Assembly: GCF_000333015.1 (NCBI RefSeq)
Contig: NZ_BANT01000030.1
Location: forward strand, 1 to 60,542
Source of the DNA: Gordonia hirsuta DSM 44140 = NBRC 16056
Lineage (GTDB): Bacteria > Actinomycetota > Actinomycetes > Mycobacteriales > Mycobacteriaceae
Length of the DNA: 60,542 bases
Reading direction: 5' to 3'
Shown here piece after piece: positions 52,195-60,362 of the stretch. Positions within the stretch are counted from its first letter, which is position 1, and the number at the start of each line of letters is the position of its first letter. Under the pieces are notes generated by a model. That model did no database searches. It saw only the letters and a list, made by a program, of their open reading frames with translations, and was not told where the DNA came from. The position numbers and the translations under genes were made by a program.

Positions 52195-53232
52195 TCAGCA
52201 CTCCCTTCCGGGCGCGGGTACGCAGAGCGATACGCCGGTGACCGTGTGCGAGCCCTGGTCGATCTGCATCCCCTGCCGGCCGAGCACCGATGTCGCAGCC
52301 GCGAGTGCCTTCTCGACATCGGCGAGTGCCTTGTCGATGTTCGCGGCCTTCGGCTCCAGCCGCTCGAGCATGTCGGCGATGTCGTGAACCGGGCCTTCGA
52401 TCCGCTCCCCGTACGCGAGCACCGGGCGCTCCAGGAAACGGAAGAACCTGGTGAGCAGATTGAACACCCTGCGCACCTGCACGTGCCGGGTGCCCAGATC
52501 CCGTCCGATCTCACCGAGGCTGGCGACCAGCTCGAAGAGCACCTTGCGGTCCGTGGCGGTCGCCGCCACGTACTCGTCGCTCACCCCGAGAGCCTGATGC
52601 AACTGGTCCGAACGCGTGGAGAGCTCGTCGGTCAGGTCGGCGATAGCGTCCAGGACGTCCCTGCCCAGCCACGGCTGCGCCTTCATCCCTTCGTGGGTGC
52701 GCTCGATGACGGTGCGCAGGGTGGATCCGTCCAGGGCCTCGACCTTCGGGGTGGCCTCCTCGAGGATCGAGGTCAGGTCGTAGGTGCCGGTCACCCGCTC
52801 GGCCGGGATCGCGGTGTCGCCGAGCGGCCGCTCCCCCTTGGGCGATAGTTGCAGGAACCTGCCGCCGACCGGGGTCAGCAGCTTGACCGCGATCGACGTG
52901 TCGGCGCCGATCGACACGCCGTTGCGCACCGTGAAGCCGACGCGGATGCGATCACCGTCGACGCGCAGCGATTCCACCTTCCCCACCTCGATTCCCGCCA
53001 CCCGGACCTGATCACCGGTGCGCACACCGGAGGCGTTGGCGAACTCGGCGGAGAACCGCTGATAGCCGGGAGGGCGCACGTACATCAGGCCCAGCACCAA
53101 CGTGGTCACCACGACGATCACGACGGCGACCACACCGATACCGATCTGCTGACGGCGGGCCGTCTCGGCATCCCCGGGCCGTCCGATTCCGAGGATGTCG
53201 CGGGCAAGATCTGCTCCACGCGTCTGTCTCAT
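52195..53232 (-). CDS. mceC: MceC-type substrate-binding protein, cluster B
   Basis: 345 residues, ATG at 53230-53232 overlapping the mceB stop. A cytoplasmic N-terminus of about 30 residues precedes the membrane helix (about 31-51). The MCE domain has ANASGVRTGDQVRVAGIEVGKV and LLTPVGGRFLQL. It ends ...PAPGREC with a C-terminal Cys, as in cluster A. Confidence 0.87.
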   Translation of the reverse strand: MRQTRGADLARDILGIGRPGDAETARRQQIGIGVVAVVIVVVTTLVLGLMYVRPPGYQRFSAEFANASGVRTGDQVRVAGIEVGKVESLRVDGDRIRVGFTVRNGVSIGADTSIAVKLLTPVGGRFLQLSPKGERPLGDTAIPAERVTGTYDLTSILEEATPKVEALDGSTLRTVIERTHEGMKAQPWLGRDVLDAIADLTDELSTRSDQLHQALGVSDEYVAATATDRKVLFELVASLGEIGRDLGTRHVQVRRVFNLLTRFFRFLERPVLAYGERIEGPVHDIADMLERLEPKAANIDKALADVEKALAAATSVLGRQGMQIDQGSHTVTGVSLCVPAPGREC

Positions 53233-54233
53233 CGGCAGACCACCACCTCTCGCCCGCCGATCAGCAGGTTCGTGATCACGGGCAGATCAAGTCGCCCTCC
53301 GGCGCAGTGATAAGTCGCGGCGGCATTGCGCGTCATGCCGTCGTTCATTCCGGAGAGCAGGCCCGGGATGGCCTCGAGCCCTTGCAGGAGCTGGGGCGAG
53401 AACGGCACGACGCGGTGAAAGAAGGCATCCAGGGGTCCGTAGTTGGAGTCATAGCTCCCCTGCAGCGTCTCCACCAGGTCCACCAGCGGGACCAGGACGC
53501 GATCGCCGTAGTCGAGCGACTCGATCACGGTCGCGATCCGCGTGGTGAACTGCATGATCGAGCTGTTGAGCTGGGTCACCAGCTCCGCGACGCGCCCGGA
53601 GCGACCCTCGATCTGCTCGGCGAGCGTGCTGATGTTGTCGACCAGCCCCAGCAGAACCACGTCCCGCCGCTTCACCAGCGACACGATCTCGTCGACCGCA
53701 TCGGCCGCGGGACCGAGGCCGCGCCCGTCACCCTGCAGGAGGAGCCCGACGTTGCCGGCGAACTTGTTCAGGATCGCCGGATCGATCTCACCGATGAGCG
53801 GGGCTATGCCGTTGAAGAGTTCGGTGACGTCGAACGACGGCACCGTGCGGGTCGTGGGAATCGGTTCGGACGGGTCCTGCCGCGCGGTGGCATCCGGCGT
53901 CCTGATGACCTCCAGGTAACGCTGTCCCACCAAGTTCTGGTAGCGCACGGCGATTCGCGTCGTCGCGTCGAGGGGCCGGTCGGCCTGTGCGCTGAAGCGC
54001 ACCTGCGCCGTTCCGCCGTCGAGTTCGACGGATTCGATCTTGCCTACGGCGACGCCGGCCACCCGGACCGAATCACCGGCGTACAGACCCGAGACATCGG
54101 TGAACAACGCGGTGTAGACCACCTTGTCCCCGGGCACGGGGGCCATCATGATGCGCGCGACGACCAGGCTCGCCGACCCGACCAGCACGACGAAGGCCAC
54201 GACCAGCGTCAGGGCGGTGCGCCACGGTTTCAT
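53229..54233 (-). CDS. mceB: MceB-type substrate-binding protein, cluster B
   Basis: 334 residues with N-terminal anchor (about 7-29). DVSGLYAGDSVRVAGVAVGKI and AVRYQNLVGQRYLEV are the MceB landmarks, nearly the same as in cluster A. It ends ...REVVVCR. The start overlaps the mceA stop (54230-54233). Confidence 0.88.
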   Translation of the reverse strand: MKPWRTALTLVVAFVVLVGSASLVVARIMMAPVPGDKVVYTALFTDVSGLYAGDSVRVAGVAVGKIESVELDGGTAQVRFSAQADRPLDATTRIAVRYQNLVGQRYLEVIRTPDATARQDPSEPIPTTRTVPSFDVTELFNGIAPLIGEIDPAILNKFAGNVGLLLQGDGRGLGPAADAVDEIVSLVKRRDVVLLGLVDNISTLAEQIEGRSGRVAELVTQLNSSIMQFTTRIATVIESLDYGDRVLVPLVDLVETLQGSYDSNYGPLDAFFHRVVPFSPQLLQGLEAIPGLLSGMNDGMTRNAAATYHCAGGRLDLPVITNLLIGGREVVVCR

Positions 54234-55282
54234 CGGTCCCCCCGTCCGGTGTCTTTCGACAGCAACGGTGCCGCGATCTGCGGAGTCTTGGTCAGCAGGA
54301 CGTCCACCAAGAGCCGGACCTTTCCGTCGTCGGTTTCGACAAATGCGTCACCGGTGTTCCGAACGAGTCGGGTGAGCTTCGAATAGGCCTGCGGAACGGT
54401 ACCGACCGATACGACGATCGGGACCGCGAAGTCCAGCGCCACCTGGATCAGCGCATCTATCGGCTCCAGGTTCTCGCCCAGGATGCGGCCGAGCGGGACC
54501 ACGAGGCGTTTACTGAGGCCGTCGATACCGGCCCGCACGTCCGGCAGCCCGTCGGGCTCATCGAGATAGGCCGTCGCATCGAGCGATTCGTCGACCAGGG
54601 CGAGTGCGGGCGGCACGACCGGTGTCACCACACCGAGAAGGGTGTTCAGATCGGAGAGCATGTCGCCGACCGTCATCTCCTGATCGTCGGCGAGGCCGGC
54701 GAAGAGCGGCATCGCTTCCTTGACCAGTCCGATGGCCGGTTCACTGTGGTCCAGGAGGCTATCGAGCGCGGTGTACACCGAGGGGTCGCCCAGGGTGGCG
54801 GTGAGTTTGCCGACCCGCCCGAGCACACTGGTCAACGTCCCCAGCGAGGTGCCGCCGGAGGGAACGTTCAGGGTCTGCCCGTTCCGTAGGGGTGCATCGT
54901 CGCGCCCCGTGGACACCAGTTCCACGCCCGTGCCGGCGAACATGTTCGGCGCCATGTACGCGGGTATCACGTCGGCGGTCAATCCGGCCGATTGCGCCGG
55001 CAGCACACTGAGCAGGACCCGCTGCTGACCGTCCGGGTCCACCGAGATGGACTCGACCTCGCCGATACGGTGGCCGCGGAACTTCACATCGGCGCCGACC
55101 GCGAGCCCGTCGCCGATGCGATCGGTCACCAGCGTGAGCCGGAACCGGTCCGCGTAGTCGCCGTTGGACCATTTGGCGAGGAACAGCCCCGAGATCACCA
55201 GCACGACGGTGACCGCCGCCCCGATGAGCCGCAAGGCGACGGTCTTCGGCTCGCGCCCGGATGGATCTACCCACAGTGGCAC
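54230..55282 (-). CDS. mceA: MceA-type substrate-binding protein, cluster B
   Basis: 350 residues from the GTG at 55280-55282. Membrane helix about 16-36, then DRIGDGLAVGADVKFRGHRIGEV and APNMFAGTGVELVSTG, the MceA landmarks. The helical tail ends near ...LTKTPQIAAPLL. It is four bases from the yrbEB stop, the same spacing as in cluster A. Confidence 0.88.
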   Translation of the reverse strand: MPLWVDPSGREPKTVALRLIGAAVTVVLVISGLFLAKWSNGDYADRFRLTLVTDRIGDGLAVGADVKFRGHRIGEVESISVDPDGQQRVLLSVLPAQSAGLTADVIPAYMAPNMFAGTGVELVSTGRDDAPLRNGQTLNVPSGGTSLGTLTSVLGRVGKLTATLGDPSVYTALDSLLDHSEPAIGLVKEAMPLFAGLADDQEMTVGDMLSDLNTLLGVVTPVVPPALALVDESLDATAYLDEPDGLPDVRAGIDGLSKRLVVPLGRILGENLEPIDALIQVALDFAVPIVVSVGTVPQAYSKLTRLVRNTGDAFVETDDGKVRLLVDVLLTKTPQIAAPLLSKDTGRGDR

Positions 55283-55286
55283 GCGA

Positions 55287-56153
55287 TCACCCCGATACCT
55301 TGACGCCGGAGTCGAAGCCCCAGAGCAGAAGGGTGAGCAGCATGTCCAGGGTCACCACGACCACCAGGCTCGCGCGGATCGCACGGCCGGCCGCGGTGCC
55401 GACTCCTTCGGGGCCCCCCATCGCGTAATAGCCCTGGTAGCTGTGAATCAGCACGATGGCGATCACGAACACGACCACTTTGATGATCGAGTACAGCACG
55501 TCGGTGGGCGACACGAACGTGCTGAAGTAGTGCTCGTAGGTACCCGCCGATTGCTGATGGACCACTGAAATGAGGAACTCGCAGGCGAGGTACGCGGCCA
55601 TCAGCGTCATCAGGTAGAGGGGAATGATGGTGAGGACGCCGGCCACCGCCCGGGTGGTCACCACGAAGGGCAGCGGACGGATCGCCGAGGCCTCCAGCGC
55701 ATCGATCTCCTCGGAGATGCGCATGGCGCCCACTTCGGCGGTGATCCGGCAGCCCACCTGTGCGGCGAACCCGACCGCGGCGATGAGTGGCCCCAGCTCC
55801 CTCGTCGTCGCATAGCCGGAGACGAACCCCGTCAGCGGCCCCATGTTGACCATGTCGAGCAGGGCGAAGCCCTGGATACCCACGGTGCCGCCGACCGCGA
55901 TGCCGAGGAAGGCCAGCACCCCGAGCATGCCGCCGCCGACGACGATGGAGCCGTTGCCGAACGTGATCGAACCGATCTGCAGCAGGACCTGCCGCCGATA
56001 CTTGGTGACGGTCACCGGCACCGAACGGATCACCTGGAGGACGAAGTACGCCTGGTGACCGATCAGTGCCGCGCCGTCCAGCGGAGGCCGCGACACGGCG
56101 CGGGCACCGCGGAGGGCGGTACCGATCGGCGGCGGGTAGTAACGCGAGGCCAT
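55287..56153 (-). CDS. yrbEB: YrbEB/MlaE-type permease, cluster B
   Basis: 288 residues from the ATG at 56151-56153; a GTG one codon earlier (56154-56156) would overlap the yrbEA stop. The core GCRITAEVGAMRISEEIDALEAS is the same as in the cluster A YrbEB, so the ATPase-contact loop is conserved and both importers probably share one MceG-type ATPase encoded elsewhere. Confidence 0.9.
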   Translation of the reverse strand: MASRYYPPPIGTALRGARAVSRPPLDGAALIGHQAYFVLQVIRSVPVTVTKYRRQVLLQIGSITFGNGSIVVGGGMLGVLAFLGIAVGGTVGIQGFALLDMVNMGPLTGFVSGYATTRELGPLIAAVGFAAQVGCRITAEVGAMRISEEIDALEASAIRPLPFVVTTRAVAGVLTIIPLYLMTLMAAYLACEFLISVVHQQSAGTYEHYFSTFVSPTDVLYSIIKVVVFVIAIVLIHSYQGYYAMGGPEGVGTAAGRAIRASLVVVVTLDMLLTLLLWGFDSGVKVSG

Positions 56154-56980
56154 CACAACACCCTCGGTGGGAAGAACATGGTGGTCACCTGAGTGATGGC
56201 GAGATTGAGCGCGAAGGCCGCGACCACGCCGATCACCACCCCCGCGTTCACCGAATCGGCGACCGCTTTCGCGCCGTGTTTGGTCTCCATCCCGCGCTGA
56301 CAGGCGACGATGGCGACCACGAAGGCGAACACCAGGGACTTCCCCACGGCAATCGCGAGGTCGGTGAACGACGCGAACGACGCGAACGACGACAGGAACG
56401 ATCCGGGGGCGACGCCCTGCATCGTCACGGCGACGAGGTATCCGGCCAGCAGGCCCATCACGATGGTGAGGAAGCAGATCAGCGGCGCCACGACCAGCAT
56501 CGCGCCCACTCGCGGCGCGACCAGGCGGCGGACCGGGTCGATCCCCATCGCCCGCAGCGCGTCGATTTCTTCACGCATCACTCGCGCTCCCAGATCGGAG
56601 GCCACCGCGGCACCGGCCGCACCGCCGAGCAGGAGCGCCACGACCATGGGGGCGCCCTGCTGGATCACGCCGAGCCCGCCTGCGGCACCCGACACGGACG
56701 TCGCACCGACCTGCTGGGTCAGGCTGCCCACCTGTACCGAGACGATCACGCCGAACGGGATCGACACCAGGACGGTCGGTGTCGCGGTCACCGTGATGAT
56801 GAACCAGGTCTGCGAGATGAAGTCCCGCCAGGGAAACCGTCCGCGGATCACATCGGTCAGTCCGAGCACCGTCGCCGCTACCGCGAGTTGCACGGCGCGG
56901 CCGAAGGTGGCCAGAGATCCGACGACCGTCCGCTGTACGTAGTCGTCCGTCCGGTCGAACGCGCGGGTCGCCAGGGTCAC
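56153..56980 (-). CDS. yrbEA: YrbEA/MlaE-type permease, cluster B
   Basis: 275 residues, GTG start at 56978-56980 overlapping the hydrolase stop (GTGA). MlaE/YrbE helices with the core VASDLGARVMREEIDALRAMGIDP. A small in-frame DNA duplication of GAACGACGC near 56365-56389 gives SSFASFASFTDL where cluster A has ASFAAFATVSDL. Pairs with YrbEB as the membrane channel. Confidence 0.9.
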   Translation of the reverse strand: MTLATRAFDRTDDYVQRTVVGSLATFGRAVQLAVAATVLGLTDVIRGRFPWRDFISQTWFIITVTATPTVLVSIPFGVIVSVQVGSLTQQVGATSVSGAAGGLGVIQQGAPMVVALLLGGAAGAAVASDLGARVMREEIDALRAMGIDPVRRLVAPRVGAMLVVAPLICFLTIVMGLLAGYLVAVTMQGVAPGSFLSSFASFASFTDLAIAVGKSLVFAFVVAIVACQRGMETKHGAKAVADSVNAGVVIGVVAAFALNLAITQVTTMFFPPRVL

Positions 56981-57954
56981 GCCGCGACGCTTCGGGCCGG
57001 CGCGAGACAGTTCGTGATGTGCGCCGACATCCGGGAGAGCGCGATCCGGGCCTCCGGCAGGATGTCCGCGGCGACGTGGAACACGTGCACCTGCCCCGGG
57101 TAGAGCTCGAGCCGGACGTCACCGCCTGCGGCCGAGGAATAGGCGGCGAAGCAGTCCGAGTCGGGGCGCAGCACCTCTTCGGCGCCGACCTGGATCAGGA
57201 CGGGCGGCAGGGCCGCCAGGACAGCGGACGGAACGGTGACGATCTCCCGGAGCCCGGCCAGATCGGTGGGATCGGTCTCCGCCGCGAGAAGCTGCTGCCA
57301 CATCGTTCTCAGGGCCGAGGGCGGGAACAGCGGGTCCTTATCGGCGTTGGGCATCTCCAGCTTGAACGTCGGGTCGGGGTCGAAGAACGGTGAGAGGCAC
57401 CCCAGCCCGGCCGGACTGCCGAGCCCGGTGCGCTGGGCGGCCAGGACCGTGCGGACCGCCAGATACGCTCCGGCGGAGTCTCCGACGACGACGATCTGAT
57501 CGACCGGCACCCCGGAGGCGACGATCTCCTTGAGTCCATCGAGACTGTCCGCAAGCGACTGGCTGGCCGGCGATCCCGGCAGTTGACGGTAGTTCAGGGA
57601 GAGCGCCGGAACGCCGGTGGCTTTCACCAGACGAGACACCAGCCGACGGTGGCTCCGGATACCGCCCACCAGAAAAGCACCGCCGTGCAGGTACAGGATG
57701 ACTCCTGACCGCCGGCCGGATTCGGGGACGATCCATTCGCCCCCGCAGTTCGGCAATTTAGCCGGATGACGTGTCACTCCTCGAACGGCAGGCAGAACGG
57801 CGGCGAACAGTTCGAGCGCCCCGAACGGCCACAGCAGACCGGGCAGCCGGGCCCACATCCCGATGACCGGCCGGGCGACCATGCGCACCGCGACCGCCGC
57901 GAACCGGGAGACCAGACTCCGCTTCGGATAGGTCCACACGATAGTGTCATTCAT
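56977..57954 (-). CDS. Hormone-sensitive-lipase-type alpha/beta-hydrolase
   Basis: 325 residues from the ATG at 57952-57954; a GTG six codons earlier is possible, and no strong ribosome site marks either. LYLHGGAFLVGG is the HSL oxyanion motif and GDSAGAYLAVR the nucleophile elbow. The acid is probably in VGAEEVLRPDSD and the His in GQVHVFH. It is likely an esterase of hydrophobic esters. It heads the Mce B operon, as the Gly-substituted hydrolase heads Mce A, but belongs to another hydrolase family and keeps its Ser. Confidence 0.85.
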   Translation of the reverse strand: MNDTIVWTYPKRSLVSRFAAVAVRMVARPVIGMWARLPGLLWPFGALELFAAVLPAVRGVTRHPAKLPNCGGEWIVPESGRRSGVILYLHGGAFLVGGIRSHRRLVSRLVKATGVPALSLNYRQLPGSPASQSLADSLDGLKEIVASGVPVDQIVVVGDSAGAYLAVRTVLAAQRTGLGSPAGLGCLSPFFDPDPTFKLEMPNADKDPLFPPSALRTMWQQLLAAETDPTDLAGLREIVTVPSAVLAALPPVLIQVGAEEVLRPDSDCFAAYSSAAGGDVRLELYPGQVHVFHVAADILPEARIALSRMSAHITNCLAPARSVAA

Positions 57955-58005
57955 CACAGGCACTCGCTTCACTCGCCCACCTCACATCGAACCGACATTT
58001 AGTAG

Positions 58006-58019
58006 ACTGACACACCAGT
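58006..58019. promoter_or_regulatory. Motif B operator, site B4, Mce B operon promoter
   Basis: ACTGACACACCAGT followed by TCCATAAAGTC lies 51 bases from the HSL-type hydrolase start at 57954. The match to B3 over the extension is strong (TCCATAAA in both). Confidence 0.72.
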
Positions 58020-58064
58020 TCCATAAAGTCTAGCGGGTGTCGCTTTCACCCTCACCCGGCGCCG

Positions 58065-59477
58065 TCATCGAGCGCCTTCCGACATCCAGCGAGCGATCTC
58101 ATGCCCCAGCGGGGTGGCCGGCCCGGCTATCCCTAGGTTCTCTCGCGAGATCTGCGACCAGGGCGCCGTCGCCTGGAGCCGGCCGAGGAGCGAACACGTC
58201 GCCAGGTCGTTTCGCCGACCGAGACTGTGACCCTCGATCAACGTCTGCCTCCCTATCGAACCGATGAAGCCGCCGTGCGGCGACACCGCGGCCATCGCGG
58301 CCCGGCGCGCCGTTCCGTCGGTGATGGTGATCTCGCCGTCGTCGATCTGCCAGCCGACCGCCGCCATCGCGAACTCGATGAACCGCTCGGCGTCCAGTGC
58401 CTCCGGGTCGGCGATGAATCCCGCGCGGCGAACCAGTTCGTAGGCCTGCTCGCGCTCCCCGATCAGCAGCGACCCGAGTACCTGCTGCTCGATCGCGAGT
58501 TCGTCCGGGGTCAGTGAAATCGTCATCCCGAAGTCGAGGAAGGCCACCGTGCGGTCGGGCAGGATGATCATGTTGCCGGGGTGGGGATCTCCCGAGAACG
58601 TGCCCGTGCGGTGCATCTCCCCGCAGTAAAAGCGGTAGACGGTCTCACCGATCAGGTCGCGGTCGTCCCGATCCAGGCGGCATGCTTCGTCGAAGCTGAG
58701 CCCGTCGACGAACTCGCTGACGAGCACCACATCAGTGCACAGTTCCGGGATCGGACGTGGAATCCGGAACGCCGGATGCCCGGCGTATCGATCAGCGAAC
58801 ATCGTCTGATTCGCACATTCGGCAACGAAGTCGAGCTCGCGCGTGATCTGCCGCGCGACCTCCTCAATGAGCTGGTGCATATTCGCCGCAGGCACGTATT
58901 TGGTGAGCACCCGCGTGAGCATCTTCAGGTTCTTCATGTCGGCCCGCACCATCATGTCCACGTTCGGATACTTGACCTTGACGGCGACGGTGCGGCCGTC
59001 CCTCAGGGTTCCCCGATAGACCTGACCGATCGAGGCCGCCGCGATCGGGCCGCGCAGCTCCACGATGTCGCCGCGCCGCGCCCCCAACGACCGATCGAGC
59101 ACCCGCATCATCGCGGCGTCGTTCCACGGCGGGGTCGCCGCGAACAAGGGCTCCAGCCTGCTCTGGAACTCTTCCCGTGTCGCCCTGGTCGCGATTCCCA
59201 GATCAAGGACCGCGAGAGCCTGGCCGAGCTTGTGCGCCGCACCACGCATTCCACCCACCACCGAGACCACGTCGTCCGCGAGCTTGAGCACATTGCGGTC
59301 GCGGGCTGAGTCGGTGTCTTCGGCAGACTTGAACGGCGCGGTCGCGGTGGTCGCGGCCACGCGGGCGGCATGCTTGGCCGCCACTCCCCCCAATTGGGTT
59401 CCGCGACGGATCCGGCCTCCGCCGGCCCGCGACCCGTCTGGTCCCGATCGTTTGCTCACGCCGTCCCCCTGCCTCAT
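58065..59477 (-). CDS. ABC1/AarF (UbiB-like) atypical kinase, copy 2
   Basis: 470 residues from the ATG at 59475-59477, overlapping the upstream stop (ATGA); a GTG at 59457-59459 with GGGGGA is an alternative. KxGQ in GAAHKLGQAL, AASIGQVYRG, VAVKVKYP, GDPHPGN and DFG in FLDFGMTIS are all present. The DPHPGN motif is intact, unlike copy 1. A basic N-terminal lead of about 40 residues is longer than in copy 1. It probably supports lipid or quinone metabolism linked to system B. Confidence 0.87.
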   Translation of the reverse strand: MRQGDGVSKRSGPDGSRAGGGRIRRGTQLGGVAAKHAARVAATTATAPFKSAEDTDSARDRNVLKLADDVVSVVGGMRGAAHKLGQALAVLDLGIATRATREEFQSRLEPLFAATPPWNDAAMMRVLDRSLGARRGDIVELRGPIAAASIGQVYRGTLRDGRTVAVKVKYPNVDMMVRADMKNLKMLTRVLTKYVPAANMHQLIEEVARQITRELDFVAECANQTMFADRYAGHPAFRIPRPIPELCTDVVLVSEFVDGLSFDEACRLDRDDRDLIGETVYRFYCGEMHRTGTFSGDPHPGNMIILPDRTVAFLDFGMTISLTPDELAIEQQVLGSLLIGEREQAYELVRRAGFIADPEALDAERFIEFAMAAVGWQIDDGEITITDGTARRAAMAAVSPHGGFIGSIGRQTLIEGHSLGRRNDLATCSLLGRLQATAPWSQISRENLGIAGPATPLGHEIARWMSEGAR

Positions 59478-60151
59478 TCGGTCTCGAGTTCAAGGTAACC
59501 GCGAGCGTGCCAAGGAAACGGGCCCGTCGGGAACTTCATCGCCACCGTCCTGCGGGCGGGCGTGGCTTCCAGAAGAATCTCCACCTTCTGGAGCCGACCC
59601 GAGACGAGCACGCCGACCAGGGCATCGACTCCGGCGGCCCCGGGCCGCACCTTGAGCGGGATCACCCCTACCCGCCTCTCCCCGACCTTCCGGACCGTCC
59701 GTCGTCCCACCCGGACACCGACGGACCGATGCCGCCGATCGCCGGGCCAGAAGCGCACTCGCCGTCGTCCGGGCGTCAGATCCATTCCGCGCACCATCGT
59801 CAGCAACACCACGATCGGCCATAGCCCCTGAGGGACGGACGTCACCCTCCCGCCGTGGGGCACCTCTTCGCGCGCGATCATGCGATCCCCGTCGTAGGTC
59901 ACTGCCACACAATCCACGGCGCGCAATGCATCGCCCGCCCGAACGAAACGCTGATCGACGACGATGGTGATGTCCTCGCCGTTCACAGTCGCCACGGTGC
60001 GAGTCGTAAGTTCGACGCCGACCGGCTCATCGACTCGATGGGCGACCACCACTGCCCCCTTCCTCGACCCGATGTCCACCCGATAAAGGGCTTCGTCGCC
60101 CTCGGCGATCCTCGGTGCCACGCTCGCGGTGCTCCCGGTCTTCGCTGCCAT
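59474..60151 (-). CDS. Conserved-looking protein of unknown function
   Basis: 225 residues, ATG at 60149-60151. I recognise no family with confidence. Its beta-rich pattern (EALYRVDIGSRKG, ITIVVDQRFVR, VTYDGDRMIAREEV) with a basic middle and a C-terminal KVEILLEATPARRTVAMKF resembles proteins of beta-barrel or DUF3108-like type, but that is weak. No signal peptide. It overlaps the ABC1 kinase start, so the two are cotranscribed from a promoter with a motif B-like site 31 bases upstream. Confidence 0.65.
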   Translation of the reverse strand: MAAKTGSTASVAPRIAEGDEALYRVDIGSRKGAVVVAHRVDEPVGVELTTRTVATVNGEDITIVVDQRFVRAGDALRAVDCVAVTYDGDRMIAREEVPHGGRVTSVPQGLWPIVVLLTMVRGMDLTPGRRRVRFWPGDRRHRSVGVRVGRRTVRKVGERRVGVIPLKVRPGAAGVDALVGVLVSGRLQKVEILLEATPARRTVAMKFPTGPFPWHARGYLELETE

Positions 60152-60182
60152 GCACTTCGCCCCTCACCTCACGTATATCAAG

Positions 60183-60196
60183 CCTGACACGTCATT
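60183..60196. promoter_or_regulatory. Motif B-like operator, site B5
   Basis: CCTGACACGTCATT has the core TGACACGTCA (60185-60194), a near-palindrome like TGACATGTCA at B3, and is followed by the AT-rich CTCTTAATAT. It lies 31 bases from the start of the gene at 60151. Weakest of the B sites. Confidence 0.5.
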
Positions 60197-60362
60197 CTCT
60201 TAATATGGAACCCCGTTTCGCGACACGCCCACCTCCATGCCCGGATCGGGCGGGCATTTCCCTCCGGCACGTCCGGTTCCGCAGTCGGGTCGGGGCCCGG
60301 GCCAATCGCAGGTCATGACAGAATCAAAGGCGATCCCAGCAACGACGCAAGGAGCCGACACC

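Noticed and set aside
56360..56395. Short GAACGACGC repeats in yrbEA as a regulatory element
   Set aside because: They are in frame inside a coding region and simply duplicate a few Ala-Ser-Phe residues.
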